From the NCBI GenBank assembly GCA_964200185.2, contig CAXNAD020000171.1:1-26208 (forward strand): a stretch of 26,208 bases of DNA. Reading direction: 5' to 3'. Source of the stretch: Choristocarpus tenellus KU-1152 (taxonomy: Eukaryota; Phaeophyceae). Made by a program: the position numbers and the translations under genes. Positions 21,401 through 24,101 of the stretch are shown here, piece by piece. Numbering within the stretch: the stretch's first letter is position 1; the number at the start of each line of letters is the position of its first letter. The notes under the pieces were generated by a model. That model searched no databases and was not told the origin of the DNA. It saw only the letters and a list, made by a program, of their open reading frames with translations.

Positions 21401-24101
21401 AAAATGGTCCCTGATAGGACAGCCACCGCCCCCTTTCGGATACTTCGACTCAATACGGCCTATGTCGTAGATCCACTCGTTCATCTTGAGGATTGGGGGT
21501 GTTGATGACCTGACCTGCAAAAATGTTGCATTGGTGAGCACGAATGAGATAAGATGCACACACACTTGAGACACATAATGCACATGGACCAGAATAACAA
21601 GCATTGGATAGTATGCATCAGTACACAGTGCACTCCTCATGACCACATAGAGAATGTCCCGTTGGGAATGTTTAGTTTTCAGACCTATCACTGAACAGTA
21701 CTGCAAGAGACATCCGACAGACTAGCTGTAAATTTAAGGCTGGTTTGTTTTGATCTATCTGGGTCAAAGCTCGTGGCAAATACAAGGAGCAAAAATCAGT
21801 ATGCCATCCCGCTAAATGACGATGAGTCACACATGCATGCATGAAATGGACGTAATATGTGGAAAAGCGTTAAGCTGTGGTAGTGGTGAGGAGGTTTATC
21901 ATTGAGGAAGTCATACTGAATAAAGCAGTAAAGATTGAGCAATCCGAAATGACGGGGAAAATGAATACATTACTGGTACTTGGTCTGTATAATAGGGTTG
22001 GCTTTGAGTGAAGAATGGACTTTCGTGCACAGCCACCTTGAATCCCTGCGAAAAGGAGGTGTTGTGGGGGTCTGTCTGGTGCTGTACAGAGCTCGTTCCT
22101 GCTCCTCCCAAATCACAAAGATGCCAGCTATGACTTGTTACTTGCATATCGCTCTCCTGCCAACATCTCTTGTGTGGAGGTTGGCAGCACAGGGATGTGT
22201 ATGGGGTTTCTATACAAAAAGTTGTTACACTTGTATTTTCACTTTTTACTTCTGCCTCTACGACCACAAGCTTAAGCCACAACCACACTCGTCAATTCAA
22301 TCCGCATGGATGGAAAGATATCAGGGATTGTTTATTGAGTGAGATTTATCCCTACCCATTGCGACTTCAGCTTGAGAGCAAAATATCCAGCATTTATACA
22401 GACACCCTGCCGTTCTACATTGTCTTACACTGTTGGACTTGAGTTAATATATTCTATCTCAAGCAGTAGTAACTGGACTATGTTAACATGTTTGCAACGT
22501 TCTATGCACACACCTCTGCCCTACCCAGCAGTAGACCACGTATTCCATGCTTTCATTACGGGATCTTGACATTACCCGACAGCACAGTGTTCAGGGCATA
22601 CTATGTAATTGTGTTAATGTCTTTTGGTTCGCTTGCTTTAATGACACACAGGCTTCACTAACAAGGCAAGCTTCTCAGAAATATTTTGATTGTTGATCAT
22701 ATAATAAGGCGAACCATTTACTTGATTTTTGCCTGTGTTGCACCCATCCCTCACTATCCTCTTGCAGGGAATGGCAGTCAACATATCAGAACACGATAAC
22801 TCAACCACTCTTGGGGTATCAATCCCTGGAGATATTGAAGTTGCAAAGCCTATACGTGATGTACAGGTGAGTTGGTGTATGCCACTGCTGTTCAATATGC
22901 AGGTGCAGAGTGTTAATCTATGATATTTTCTGCCTCACTTCTAGTCCCACGCCTACCTTGTCTACATTCTCTTGCTTTTATTGCTAAACATGTGCATGTG
23001 TTCATGCAGACGGGGCGAATTAATGATACTAACATCCACAAGTGGCTTTCTCCGCTCCTGGAAGCACAATGGAAGAAGGCATATGCAGCTCTCCAAGCTC
23101 CATCACACGACTCTAACGTGAAAGGATCCCATGATCACGTGAGGCCTCCCAGTCACTTTGTAGACAAAAGGAACTACTCAATGTCTGCTTATGAGGACAA
23201 AGGGGAAGTAAAGTCTGATCCTACTGCACCACAGACCGACAAGAGGGAAGGACAGACGGGTTGGGAAGGTCAAACAAAAGGAGTGACCGGGGGGTTGCAG
23301 GATGAAAACAGTGTTGAGGGTTCTAAGGATACAAAAGAGATCCTGAACCGAGGCCTCCAAAATCTAAAACATAGGGTCTTCGTATGTGGGCGTGCAGGTG
23401 GGCATCTTGTCCCTCCTGTATCTATAGAATTTTTTTTTGCCAATGACAACCCGTTATGAGTCTGGAAGATCTGTCCAAACAAGTTCATCACCACGCAGGA
23501 TGCAAGACTCAGAGACATATTTGAGCTGTACTCTTCTTACATGAAATCCAGATGTTACGGTGGAAACACGGTGTCATCTGTTTATTTGATGCAAGGATAG
23601 ATCCTGCATCTCAAGTCCTTGAAAACACTTCAGCATCTTTAATATTTGGTTGTCTGCATTTACTGGCTTAAAGTATTTTGGGGGGGTGGCAGCTGTCCAT
23701 TCAAGGCCAATTTTTCCATGTTGCCATCTTTGGGTGAATTTGGTTGCATGCGTCGGATGGATAATGTAGATGCACCTTTCTGGTCAGGGCCGAAATGGAC
23801 ACCCTGGTGTAGACCCCCCTCACCCAGATACTTTGAGCCACTCGGCACACATGCATTGAAGAAAGGTTTTGTAGATGCACGCCTTGCTCCACCCCAACTG
23901 GTTCATACTTGTCAGTCTATGATTTTAACTATTTTCAGAAGAGAAACAGCAGTACTTTCGTCCAGAGCACAGCCAACCTTGTACAGGCAATACTGACATT
24001 TGATGCCATCATTGTGCAATTGTACAGGATTTACGGAGAAGATTGAGGCGATGCTAAAAAATCTTCAGGTACATTCGGACCATGTGGTCTATCTTGACTG
24101 A
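292..24101 (+). CDS. Peroxidase-DOMON-cytochrome b561-cytochrome b5-FAD/NAD reductase fusion (35-exon gene model)
   Basis: Single spliced gene, about 4.86 kb of coding sequence (about 1,619 residues) in 35 exons. Domains by model residue: signal peptide 1-19; animal haem peroxidase about 20-510 (distal FGQLVAHDI, LDGSTIYG, REHNR, proximal FRYGH, IQRGR); DOMON about 511-675; cytochrome b561 about 686-880 with candidate haem-ligand His 689, 721, 751 and 792; cytochrome b5 about 905-1000 (HPGG His 940, second His 973); FAD-binding about 1023-1130 (RSYT); NAD-binding about 1130-1619 (GGTGVSP, VFVCGRAG), interrupted by polar insertions. Phases match at all 34 junctions and domain order is continuous, so this is one gene and not several. 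Inferred role: a membrane oxidoreductase passing NAD(P)H electrons outward to a peroxidase, comparable in logic to DUOX, which uses a different membrane domain. Domain identities are strong. Individual splice sites are hand-called, and no transcript evidence was available. Confidence 0.85.
519..621 (+). CDS. Exon 2: peroxidase, PLIRL...YEDGVSEPP segment
   Basis: Acceptor TTGGCAG (ends 518), phase 0 in. It encodes PLIRLHDALYEDGVSEPP followed by PSAREVMRKLF, the family's 'PL-R-L-x(5)-Y-x-D-G-x-x-x-P ... S-x-R-x-(V/I)' region. It ends after the first base of a Gly/Glu codon at donor GTGAGT (622). Joining to exon 1 gives the expected spacing between the DGTGNN and YEDGV motifs. Confidence 0.85.
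874..885 (+). CDS. Exon 3: candidate 12-nt micro-exon in peroxidase
   Basis: Acceptor TTTTGCCAG (ends 873) after a T-rich stretch; phase 1 in, donor GTGGAA at 886 leaving phase 1. It supplies E-G-N-E-R and restores the frame into exon 4. A second donor at 895 (GTTCTA) would extend it to 21 nt (adding G-N) and also keeps the frame. Either version gives a normal spacing between the SAREV and FGQLVAHDI motifs. A frame change between 876 and 961 requires an intron here, but the exact exon is uncertain. Confidence 0.5.
959..1161 (+). CDS. Exon 4: peroxidase distal haem site (FGQLVAHDI)
   Basis: Acceptor ACATCAG (ends 958). The exon encodes GTSQFLPAFGQLVAHDI, the family's distal site: Gln 98 and His 102 align with the distal Gln and His of mammalian peroxidases, and Asp 103 with the calcium-binding Asp. 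The residue just before His is Ala 101. In myeloperoxidase this position is the Asp that forms an ester to haem, so that covalent link is predicted absent. The exon ends in phase 0 at GTAGGT (1162) after FQRAEWTL. A short frame begins at TTG 997, but it is internal coding and not a gene start. Confidence 0.85.
1162..1622 (+). repeat. Intron 4 with three copies of a 71-bp tandem repeat
   Basis: Units at 1190-1260, 1269-1339 and 1424-1496 share the core GGTATAGTA-TCTTTACACTTAGGACACCTTC and the tail AGTTGGGTAGTT. Units 1 and 2 are nearly identical and lie 8 bases apart. Unit 3 is more diverged and separated by 84 bases. There is no coding signal in the units. The rest of the intron has nothing I recognise. 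Confidence 0.85.
1623..1855 (+). CDS. Exon 5: peroxidase, LDGSTIYG segment
   Basis: Acceptor CTTGGCAG (ends 1622), phase 0. It encodes VDGVRFPLNHKTAYLDGSTIYG and GGKMKLTKDGLP, both hallmark peroxidase stretches (N-x-x-T-x-Y-L-D-G-S-x-I-Y-G, then G-G-K-M ... L-P). The 3' end is uncertain. GTAAAG at 1856 (phase 2) keeps the frame into exon 6, but the last ~17 codons do not look like the family. The +2 frame over 1802-1846 reads GGRSVLIGATNNPKM, which resembles the expected segment better. See the separate finding. Confidence 0.75.
1856..3070 (+). other. Intron 5 (1.2 kb), mostly unrecognised apart from a MITE-like element
   Basis: Between exons 5 and 6. It contains the family B element at 1985-2244. 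A long pyrimidine-rich tract with no AG runs from about 2990 to 3065, a good 3' splice context. An exon carrying the family's R-x-N-E-x-P segment was looked for here and not found. Confidence 0.6.
1985..2244 (+). mobile_element. MITE-like element, family B copy 1
   Basis: 260-bp non-coding element with terminal inverted repeats: left end GAGTGAAAGTATCTTAGAGG, right end its near-complement ending CTCTAAGATACTTCCACTC. Possible 4-bp target duplication TGAA on both sides. The interior carries an inverted repeat around CCGAAACGTTTCGG flanked by TTTACCTACT/AGTAGGTAAA. It has no transposase, so it is non-autonomous. Other copies lie at 6581-6838 and 20043-20268. Confidence 0.85.
3071..3149 (+). CDS. 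Exon 6: peroxidase REHNR helix
   Basis: Encodes LVIVFLREHNRRAAEIATAY, the near-invariant 'L-F-x-R-E-H-N-R-x-A' helix. Acceptor GAGCAG (ends 3070), phase 2. A closely spaced acceptor ending 3067 would add one Ser. It ends in phase 0 at GATGAG/GTGAGG (3150), followed in exon 7 by the ELFQRAR helix. Confidence 0.82.
3150..4048 (+). other. Intron 6 (0.9 kb), nothing recognised
   Basis: Donor GTGAGG at 3150 and acceptor GATGATGCAG ending 4048. It contains a short direct duplication around 3655-3690 (TTTGCAGTTTCATA twice). I see no other gene, repeat family or RNA. Confidence 0.6.
4049..4201 (+). CDS. Exon 7: peroxidase ELFQRARQWVVALIQ helix
   Basis: Phase 0 both ends, 51 codons. It encodes ELFQRARQWVVALIQTIFEA followed by EYAPRILG, the family's 'E-x-A-R-x-x-V-x-A-x-x-Q-x-I-x-x-x-E-(F/Y)-L-P-x-L-L-G' segment, then NAAVDVFFSGV leading to the proximal helix. 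Donor GTGAGA at 4202. The long minus-strand open frame over this region is a shadow. Confidence 0.87.
4469..4588 (+). CDS. Exon 8: peroxidase proximal His (FRYGH)
   Basis: Acceptor AGCAACAG (ends 4468), donor GTAAGT (4589), phase 0/0, 40 codons. It begins AFRYGHSAVSNVNRLVDEEF. His 308 in FRYGH is the proximal haem ligand of the family, and the trailing N-x-x-V/L-D-E-E matches the following helix. It was found by motif, since it is too short to appear as a long open frame. Confidence 0.88.
4589..5009 (+). other. Intron 8, nothing recognised
   Basis: 421 bases between a strong GTAAGT donor and a GTTACTCAG acceptor. No element or RNA gene recognised. Confidence 0.6.
5010..5143 (+). CDS. Exon 9: peroxidase, up to IQRGR
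   Basis: Encodes ILQVGIESVLRGLALENDQL, then VDDMLLFIV and YNIQRGR. The family pattern is '...R-G-L ... x-D ... L-F ... D-L-x-A-x-N-I-Q-R-G-R-D-x-G'. It ends after two bases of the Arg codon at GTGAGC (5144), in phase with exon 10. Confidence 0.85.
5682..6249 (-). pseudogene. Decayed Ty1/copia reverse transcriptase/RNase H relic, antisense
   Basis: Two adjacent minus-strand frames match consecutive parts of a Ty1/copia polyprotein. 6249-6013 reads IFGMRTEHHV ... ISISQTMSIASMCLRFGV, like the RT C-terminal 'L-G-M-x-I ... I-S-Q-x-x-Y-I-x-x-x-L-x-R-F-G-M' stretch. 5948-5682 reads IIYANTTYAGNNHVKSVT ... WKVVALSSRRVEFISLSIAV, like the RNase H 'Y-x-D-A-x-Y-A-G ... K-S-x-x-G ... W-x-S-K-x-x-x-V-A-L-S-S-x-E-A-E-Y-I-A-L' stretch. 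Catalytic residues are altered and the frames are offset, so it is not functional. No LTRs were identified. Confidence 0.65.
6306..6484 (+). mobile_element. MITE-like element, family A copy 1
   Basis: About 179 bp. The left end CTCAAAGTATCTGGGGGG is inversely repeated at the right end as CCCCC...TTAAGATATTTTG. The interior contains GGCTGTCCATTTGGGG, GTCGGATGGATAATGT and ACACCCTGGTGTAGACCCC. Copies: 23667-23837 (same orientation), 25973-26150 (opposite), and a longer diverged relative at 21172-21452. No coding capacity. Confidence 0.82.
6581..6838 (+). mobile_element. MITE-like element, family B copy 2
   Basis: 258-bp copy with ends GAGTGAAAGTATCTTAGAGG and CTCTAAGATACTTTGACTC. Flanking TAT on both sides is a possible 3-bp target duplication. 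It shares the interior strings AAGGTGTGTCCGGAACAAGG and CCAAAATTACTTCAAAATCG with the other copies. Confidence 0.85.
7560..7766 (-). pseudogene. Possible second copia RNase H-like scrap, antisense
   Basis: The minus-strand frame contains TQYGEGYIALSCLEAAEGS, resembling the copia RNase H motif 'S-x-x-E-A-E-Y-I-A-L-S-x-A-x-x-E'. The match is short and the flanking sequence gives no other retroelement motif, so this may be chance. Confidence 0.25.
8336..8558 (+). CDS. Exon 10: peroxidase, DLGICSFNDCREQLGL segment
   Basis: Acceptor CAACTCCAG (ends 8335) completes the Arg of IQRGR. It encodes DLGICSFNDCREQLGLTPL and LYGGLDNLDPYVGALAE, matching the family's 'I-Q-R-G-R-D-H-G-x-x-x-Y-N-x-x-R-x-x-x-G-L' and 'L-Y-x-x-(V/L)-D-x-(I/L)-D-x-x-V-G-x-L-x-E'. 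The usual His of R-D-H-G is Leu here. It ends in phase 0 at GTAGGG (8559). Confidence 0.88.
8559..9039 (+). other. Intron 10, nothing recognised
   Basis: 481 bases with acceptor TCTTGATAG. No gene, repeat family or RNA recognised. Confidence 0.55.
9040..9185 (+). CDS. Exon 11: end of peroxidase domain
   Basis: Encodes RLRNGDRLWHNTSEFEAVDG, SLAQVLRENCDG and LFPLDAFTT. The family's C-terminal pattern is 'L-R-D-G-D-R-F-W-(Y/F)-E-N ... I-x-x-T-x-L-x-D-(V/I)-I-x-x-N'. It ends after two bases of an Arg codon at donor GTTTGT (9186), a less typical donor but the one that keeps phase with exon 12. Confidence 0.82.
9186..9600 (+). other. Intron 11, nothing recognised
   Basis: 415 bases between the peroxidase and DOMON modules. 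An open frame crosses the exon 11/intron boundary in another phase but has no family motif. Confidence 0.55.
9601..9712 (+). CDS. Exon 12: start of DOMON domain
   Basis: Acceptor CCCATGCAG (ends 9600), phase 2. It encodes VCDGSCSSSGEDTFDLEKPY, then NLKWEGLDDKRVTFTIT, fitting the first strands of DOMON ('x-L-x-W-x-x-x-x-x-x-V-x-(F/I)-x-(L/I)'). Donor GTAGGT (9713), phase 0. The Cys pair before the strand suggests an extracytoplasmic disulphide. Confidence 0.78.
9713..10050 (+). other. Intron 12, nothing recognised
   Basis: 338 bases; acceptor CTGTGGCAG after a T/C-rich run. No other feature seen. Confidence 0.55.
10051..10209 (+). CDS. Exon 13: DOMON core (GFIGIGFGSLNMKDADMVF)
   Basis: Phase 0/0, 53 codons. 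GFIGIGFGSLNMKDADMVF is the central DOMON signature 'G-W-(I/V)-(A/G)-(I/L)-G-F-x-x-x-x-M-x-x-(A/S)-D-x-(V/I)'. It is followed by EPKRDTD, the 'P-x-x-D' that precedes the next strand. Met residues here can serve as DOMON haem ligands in related proteins; whether this domain binds b-type haem is inference. Confidence 0.88.
10210..10804 (+). other. Intron 13, nothing recognised
   Basis: 595 bases, AT-rich, with a short TATATATATG run near 10387. No repeat family or gene recognised. Confidence 0.55.
10805..10936 (+). CDS. Exon 14: DOMON, FTRVIWTRPFLATDDFD strand
   Basis: Acceptor CAACTGCAG (ends 10804), phase 0/0, 44 codons. It encodes NDLTAVSTLVEDGFTRVIWT followed by RPFLATDDFDKAI. This matches the DOMON pattern '(Q/N)-D-(L/I) ... 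x-G-x-T-x-V-x-F-x-R-x-L-x-T-x-D-x-x-D'. Donor GTGAGC (10937). Confidence 0.87.
10937..11456 (+). other. Intron 14, nothing recognised
   Basis: 520 bases; acceptor GTATCACAG. Minus-strand open frames here show no family motif. Confidence 0.55.
11457..11598 (+). CDS. Exon 15: end of DOMON and start of cytochrome b561
   Basis: VIVAYNPQDIAFHGMSRIAK is the last DOMON motif ('(I/V)-x-A-x-(G/N) ... (Y/F)-H-G-x-x-R'). The exon continues to SSFFAFHGA, and joined across the intron to exon 16 it reads AFHGAVMLLAWCVVGP, the start of b561 transmembrane helix 1 with His 689. It ends one base into a Val codon at donor GTCTGG (11599). The same exon carries both domains, so the DOMON-b561 fusion does not depend on any splice call. 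Confidence 0.85.
11599..12674 (+). other. Intron 15 (1.1 kb) with an unusually long open frame
   Basis: Acceptor TTTCATACAG (ends 12674). A 231-codon frame opens at 12080 and runs through the acceptor into exon 16 in the same frame as that exon. Its ~198 intronic codons are Met/Cys/Leu-rich and match no family I know. No repeat family was found here. Confidence 0.55.
12675..12771 (+). CDS. Exon 16: b561 transmembrane helix 1
   Basis: Encodes MLLAWCVVGPIAIFIARYL then KGLPMWLVLHEG. This is the b561 pattern 'H-(G/A)-x-L-M-x-x-A-W ... P-x-G-x-x-x-A-R-(Y/F)' followed by 'P-x-W-(F/L)-x-x-H'. His 721 lies in the LHEG stretch at the start of helix 2 and is a haem-ligand candidate. It ends two bases into a Ser codon at GTAGGT (12772). 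Confidence 0.88.
12772..13257 (+). other. Intron 16, nothing recognised
   Basis: 486 bases. A good acceptor at 12800 (TTGGCAG) opens a frame with no b561 resemblance; the acceptor at 13257 gives the missing helix instead. Confidence 0.5.
13258..13318 (+). CDS. Exon 17: b561 transmembrane helix 2
   Basis: Short exon, phase 2 in and 0 out: MAFVAETVIPVAASALATTK, a hydrophobic span that supplies the otherwise missing second b561 helix. Acceptor CGCCAAAAG (ends 13257). Donor GTCGGA (13319) is weak. The exon restores the frame between exons 16 and 18 exactly, which is the main support. Confidence 0.7.
13319..13627 (+). other. Intron 17, nothing recognised
   Basis: 309 bases; acceptor TCCACACTCAG. 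No other feature. Confidence 0.55.
13628..13753 (+). CDS. Exon 18: b561 transmembrane helix 3
   Basis: Phase 0/0, 42 codons. GHFRSSHSVMGTIVMVLVIF then QVASGLNR fits the b561 pattern 'x-(S/T)-x-H-x-x-x-G-x-x-(V/A)-x-x-L-x-x-x-Q-x-x-x-G'. His 751 is a haem-ligand candidate. Donor GTATGT (13754). Confidence 0.9.
13754..14077 (+). other. Intron 18, nothing recognised
   Basis: 324 bases; acceptor TTTTCCTTCAG with a strong pyrimidine tract. Confidence 0.55.
14078..14268 (+). CDS. Exon 19: b561 transmembrane helix 4
   Basis: TMTLVHTWGGRALAVLGIFT then CYHGLCLIAPD fits 'H-x-x-x-G-R-x-x-x-(L/A)-x-x-x-x-x-x-x-G' of b561 helix 4. His 792 is a haem-ligand candidate. A non-transmembrane loop follows. It ends two bases into a Leu codon at donor GTGTTG (14269). 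This donor is non-optimal and is chosen to match the phase of exon 20. Confidence 0.82.
14498..14627 (+). CDS. Exon 20: b561 transmembrane helix 5 and linker
   Basis: YYWYYIISLAVVFALGEVRL is a hydrophobic helix ending in the 'L-x-E-x-x-(R/L)' pattern seen at the end of b561 domains. It is followed by a basic/amphipathic linker (VKVDLKKRLDLPIFNLK) that would lie on the cytosolic side. Acceptor CTGGTAAAG (ends 14497). The alternative TGGCAG at 14523 would remove half the helix. Donor GTGAGC (14628), phase 0. Confidence 0.75.
14628..15019 (+). other. Intron 20, nothing certain
   Basis: 392 bases. A TGATGATGCAG acceptor at 14847 opens a frame containing CNPEHCIPC, but it does not join exon 22's frame and has no family support. 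Confidence 0.5.
15020..15149 (+). CDS. Exon 21: cytochrome b5, N-terminal half
   Basis: EFHAHVHNGSKWVLVDDAIV then DLDKNQF matches cytochrome b5 '(E/D)-x-x-x-H-x-x-x-x-x-W-x-(L/V)-(I/V)-x-x-x-V-x-D-(L/V)-x-x-F'. The acceptor ending 15019 (CAACTATCAG) is the one that keeps phase 0 from exon 20. The start is less certain than the core. It ends one base into a Leu codon at GTGAGT (15150). Confidence 0.78.
15228..15424 (+). repeat. Intron 21 direct duplication, about 83 bp
   Basis: Units 15228-15313 and 15342-15424 share TGC(A/T)TCCATTGT, then AGATAGGTTTTC.TTCAAGTTCA and CAAAGTTGAG-type tails in the same order. This is an imperfect direct repeat filling most of the 341-base intron 21 (15150-15490). 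Confidence 0.8.
15491..15609 (+). CDS. Exon 22: cytochrome b5 HPGG haem site
   Basis: Acceptor CGCCTTAG (ends 15490), phase 1. It completes F-L-E-I-H-P-G-G; His 940 of HPGG is the first axial haem ligand of cytochrome b5. Then GSIGTDIKKEL and GHSHRHSAQ; the His before Ser-Ala (model residue 973) is the expected second ligand. Donor GTGAAC (15610), phase 0. Confidence 0.9.
15834..15971 (+). CDS. Exon 23: end of cytochrome b5, with GC-AG donor
   Basis: Phase 0/0, 46 codons. ALNAVAKMVVGYVGG completes the b5 pattern after the second haem His ('H-S-x-x-A-x-x-x-L-x-x-(Y/M)-x-(I/V)-G'). A polar linker runs to the reductase. The donor is CAG/GCAAGT: GC in place of GT, with otherwise perfect consensus. 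The frame stays open into the intron but loses similarity at this point. Confidence 0.85.
16193..16329 (+). CDS. Exon 24: reductase FAD domain, first strands
   Basis: Encodes VCESDERPVFLYTFMSRKDE and KAGEYMRFQASLADGTIVQR. The 'V-x-x-G-E-Y-(M/V)-x-F ... x-x-x-x-x-R-x-Y-(S/T)' arrangement is typical of the FAD-binding barrel of the ferredoxin-NADP reductase/cytochrome b5 reductase superfamily. It ends two bases into the Arg of RSYT at GTAAGC (16330). Confidence 0.87.
16546..16723 (+). CDS. Exon 25: reductase FAD domain with RSYT
   Basis: Acceptor TTACGCAG completes Arg 1068 to give R-S-Y-T-M-V-S, the flavin-binding R-x-Y-(S/T) motif. YCFAIRLYPDGLMSGVLKNL then QQGSKMRMIV matches '(F/L)-x-(I/L)-x-(I/V)-K-x-Y-x-x-G-x-x-S-x-x-L-x-x-L-x-x-G-x-x-(V/I)'. 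Two in-phase donors exist: GTGAGT at 16724 (stronger) and GTGGGT at 16679. The shorter form removes a 15-residue Cys-containing stretch and gives the more family-like M-I-G-P-F junction. Confidence 0.85.
16724..17368 (+). other. Intron 25, nothing recognised
   Basis: 645 bases, AT-rich; acceptor TCATCTTCACAG. No repeat family seen. Confidence 0.55.
17369..17494 (+). CDS. Exon 26: reductase NAD-binding motif (GGTGVSP)
   Basis: GPFNLAGVQFPPFDDYVYMF then AGGTGVSPMLQILSQYLK. This is the classical 'G-P-x-G ... x-x-x-(F/I)-A-G-G-T-G-(I/V)-(S/T)-P-(M/x)-x-Q' pyridine-nucleotide binding loop. Acceptor at 17368 is strong. The donor is uncertain: GTGGTA at 17495 is phase 0 and agrees with exon 27. Confidence 0.85.
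17595..17676 (+). CDS. Exon 27: NAD domain, CIWFQRTKEENFF strand (probable)
   Basis: Acceptor GTTGTCATGCAG (ends 17594), donor GTGAGT (17677), phase 0 to 1. It encodes RKTCIWFQRTKEENFFHGHP then VEQALES, similar in pattern to the second Rossmann strand and helix of NOX/ferric reductase proteins ('x-x-I-x-F-x-W-x-x-R ... F-x-W-F ... L-x-x-L-E'). Strong splice sites and a protein-like reading support it. Its relation to the similar strand in exon 28 is unclear. Confidence 0.6.
17885..18030 (+). CDS. Exon 28: NAD domain, FLVWQAKSESELYLRDW strand
   Basis: FLVWQAKSESELYLRDWIES followed by GGRFSYVYLVQ matches b5 reductase '(L/I)-(I/L)-x-x-N-x-(T/S)-x-x-D-(I/L)-x-L-(R/K)-x-(E/W)-(L/I) ... x-R-F-x-x-x-Y-x-L'. 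The 3' end at GTTTGC (18031) is phase 0. The 5' end is uncertain: starting at 17885 agrees with exon 27's phase, while the better acceptor at 17932 (CCGTATCAG) does not. Confidence 0.7.
18188..18238 (+). CDS. Exon 29: short exon in NAD domain
   Basis: 51 nt, phase 0/0: GYINISKQLADRCSANL. Acceptor CCACTCTGCAG (ends 18187), donor GTATAG (18239). Following YVYLVQ, the G-Y-I-x-x-x-x-x-L sequence resembles the 'G-R-(I/V)-x-x-x-x-x-L' turn and helix of reductases. It was chosen for phase and composition. Confidence 0.55.
18239..18709 (+). other. Intron 29, one unused micro-exon candidate
   Basis: 471 bases. A 16-nt segment at 18512-18527 is bounded by TTTGCAG and GTATGT consensus sites, but including it would break the frame into exon 30, so it is left out. 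Confidence 0.5.
18710..18949 (+). CDS. Exon 30: basic Ser/Arg-rich insertion
   Basis: 240 nt, phase 0/0. It begins QPKKEKNFRGRRLSSGSGR, then DADRSRSRSRG, a RRRKK cluster and a Gln/Asn/Glu-rich tail. Acceptor AATTCTGCAG (ends 18709), donor GTAATG (18950). Low complexity, no catalytic motif. It lies between NAD-domain strands and is probably a disordered cytosolic loop. The run of Arg-Ser dipeptides could be phosphorylated; this is inference. Confidence 0.65.
18950..19640 (+). other. Intron 30, nothing recognised
   Basis: 691 bases; acceptor GAACTTCCAG. No repeat family or gene recognised. Confidence 0.5.
19641..19823 (+). CDS. Exon 31: second basic linker exon (tentative)
   Basis: 183 nt, phase 0/0, open throughout. 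It begins QALRCQGETKEIHARVGKGV, includes SYARSRRLIRKHQRQLMRR and ends TQFA at donor GTACGT (19824). Composition resembles exon 30 (basic, Ser/Gly/Thr-rich), fitting the same insertion. It has no recognised domain, and exon status rests on splice sites, phase and composition. Confidence 0.45.
20043..20268 (+). mobile_element. MITE-like element, family B copy 3
   Basis: 226-bp copy with ends GAGTGGAAGTATCTTAGAGG and CTCTAAGATTCTTTCACTC. The interior shares GGAGTAGGTAAAATGT and AAAAGGTGTGTCC with copy 1. It is shorter than copies 1 and 2 through loss of the internal inverted-repeat arm. Confidence 0.85.
20484..20693 (+). pseudogene. Decayed copia Gag zinc knuckle and protease relic
   Basis: Frame at 20484 reads LRCFNCGETDRKSAVC: a CCHC zinc knuckle (C-x2-C-x4-H-x4-C) with the His changed to Arg. 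The neighbouring frame (from 20621) reads VDPELVMWVVDRTAEHHTFE, resembling the copia protease 'W-x-(V/I)-D-S-G-A-x-x-H' with the catalytic D-S-G replaced by D-R-T, followed by a stop. Knuckle-then-protease is the normal Ty1/copia order. The frame offset and stops show it is dead. Confidence 0.5.
21172..21452 (-). mobile_element. Diverged long relative of MITE-like family A
   Basis: The left end (GGGGGTGAGGTCTAGCCCAG then GGTGTCCATTCGGGTCCTGA) matches the reversed family A element. The right end has AAAAATGGTCCC, AGGACAGCCACCGCCCCC and GGATACTTCGACTCA. It is longer than the 170-180 bp copies because of unrelated interior sequence, so it may be an insertion or a distinct subfamily. Confidence 0.65.
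22090..22179 (+). CDS. Exon 32: tentative exon before the NAD domain resumes
   Basis: 90 nt, phase 0/0: SSFLLLPNHKDASYDLLLAY then RSPANISCVE. Acceptor GTGCTGTACAG (ends 22089), donor GTTGGC (22180, moderate). Protein-like hydrophobic/polar alternation, but no motif I can name. Its frame stays open for some distance beyond the donor. Confidence 0.45.
22180..22767 (+). other. Intron 32, nothing recognised
   Basis: 588 bases; acceptor ATCCTCTTGCAG. Open frames here overlap several ways without motif support. Confidence 0.5.
22768..22866 (+). CDS. Exon 33: NAD domain insertion end
   Basis: 99 nt, phase 0/0, with strong sites on both sides (CTCTTGCAG and CAG/GTGAGT). It encodes GMAVNISEHDNSTTLGVSIP then GDIEVAKPIRDVQ. 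No named motif, but it leads directly into the GRI turn of exon 34. Confidence 0.7.
23010..23397 (+). CDS. Exon 34: GRI helix, polar insertion, VFVCG strand
   Basis: Begins TGRINDTNIHKWLSPLLEAQ, the 'G-R-(I/P/V)' turn and helix that precedes the last strand in NAD-binding domains. About 85 polar residues follow (Lys/Asp/Gln/Gly-rich, low complexity). It then closes with NLKHRVFVCGRAG, equivalent to the C-terminal '(V/I)-x-V-C-G-P' motif; here Pro is replaced by Arg. Donor GTGGGC (23398), phase 1. The unusual polar stretch is uninterrupted coding, so it is part of the protein. Confidence 0.83.
23398..24027 (+). other. Intron 34, carries a MITE-like family A copy
   Basis: 630 bases; includes the element at 23667-23837. 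Acceptor AATTGTACAG. Nothing else recognised. Confidence 0.65.
23667..23837 (+). mobile_element. MITE-like element, family A copy 2
   Basis: 171 bp. Left end CTTAAAGTATTTTGGGGGGG; right end CCCCCTCACCCAGATACTTT followed by GAG, its inverted repeat. The interior shares GTCGGATGGATAATGTA and GACACCCTGGTGTAGACCCC with copy 1. Confidence 0.85.
24028..24101 (+). CDS. Exon 35: C-terminal exon with stop
   Basis: Completes Gly 1596 and encodes FTEKIEAMLKNLQ then VHSDHVVYLD and TGA (24099-24101). Reductases of this superfamily end with a helix after the CG(P) strand and a short strand ('x-x-L-x-x-x-G-(V/x)-x-x-x-x-(V/I)-x-x-(E/D)'), which this tail fits. A possible donor at 24069 leading to a frame at 24247 was considered and judged less likely. 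Confidence 0.8.

Larger units (their letters stand above)
19824..22089 (+). other. Intron 31 (2.3 kb), transposon-rich
   Basis: Contains MITE-like family B copy 3 (20043-20268), a decayed sense-strand copia Gag/protease relic (about 20484-20693), and a long family A relative (21172-21452). 21460-22089 shows nothing recognisable. Confidence 0.65.

Noticed and set aside
21341-21706. 121-codon minus-strand frame
   Set aside because: Partly made of the family A-like element's end; no recognisable protein motif.
21911-22342. Overlapping 120-125 codon frames on both strands
   Set aside because: No motif in either long frame. Only a third frame, at 22090-22179, has splice sites and phase compatible with the gene.
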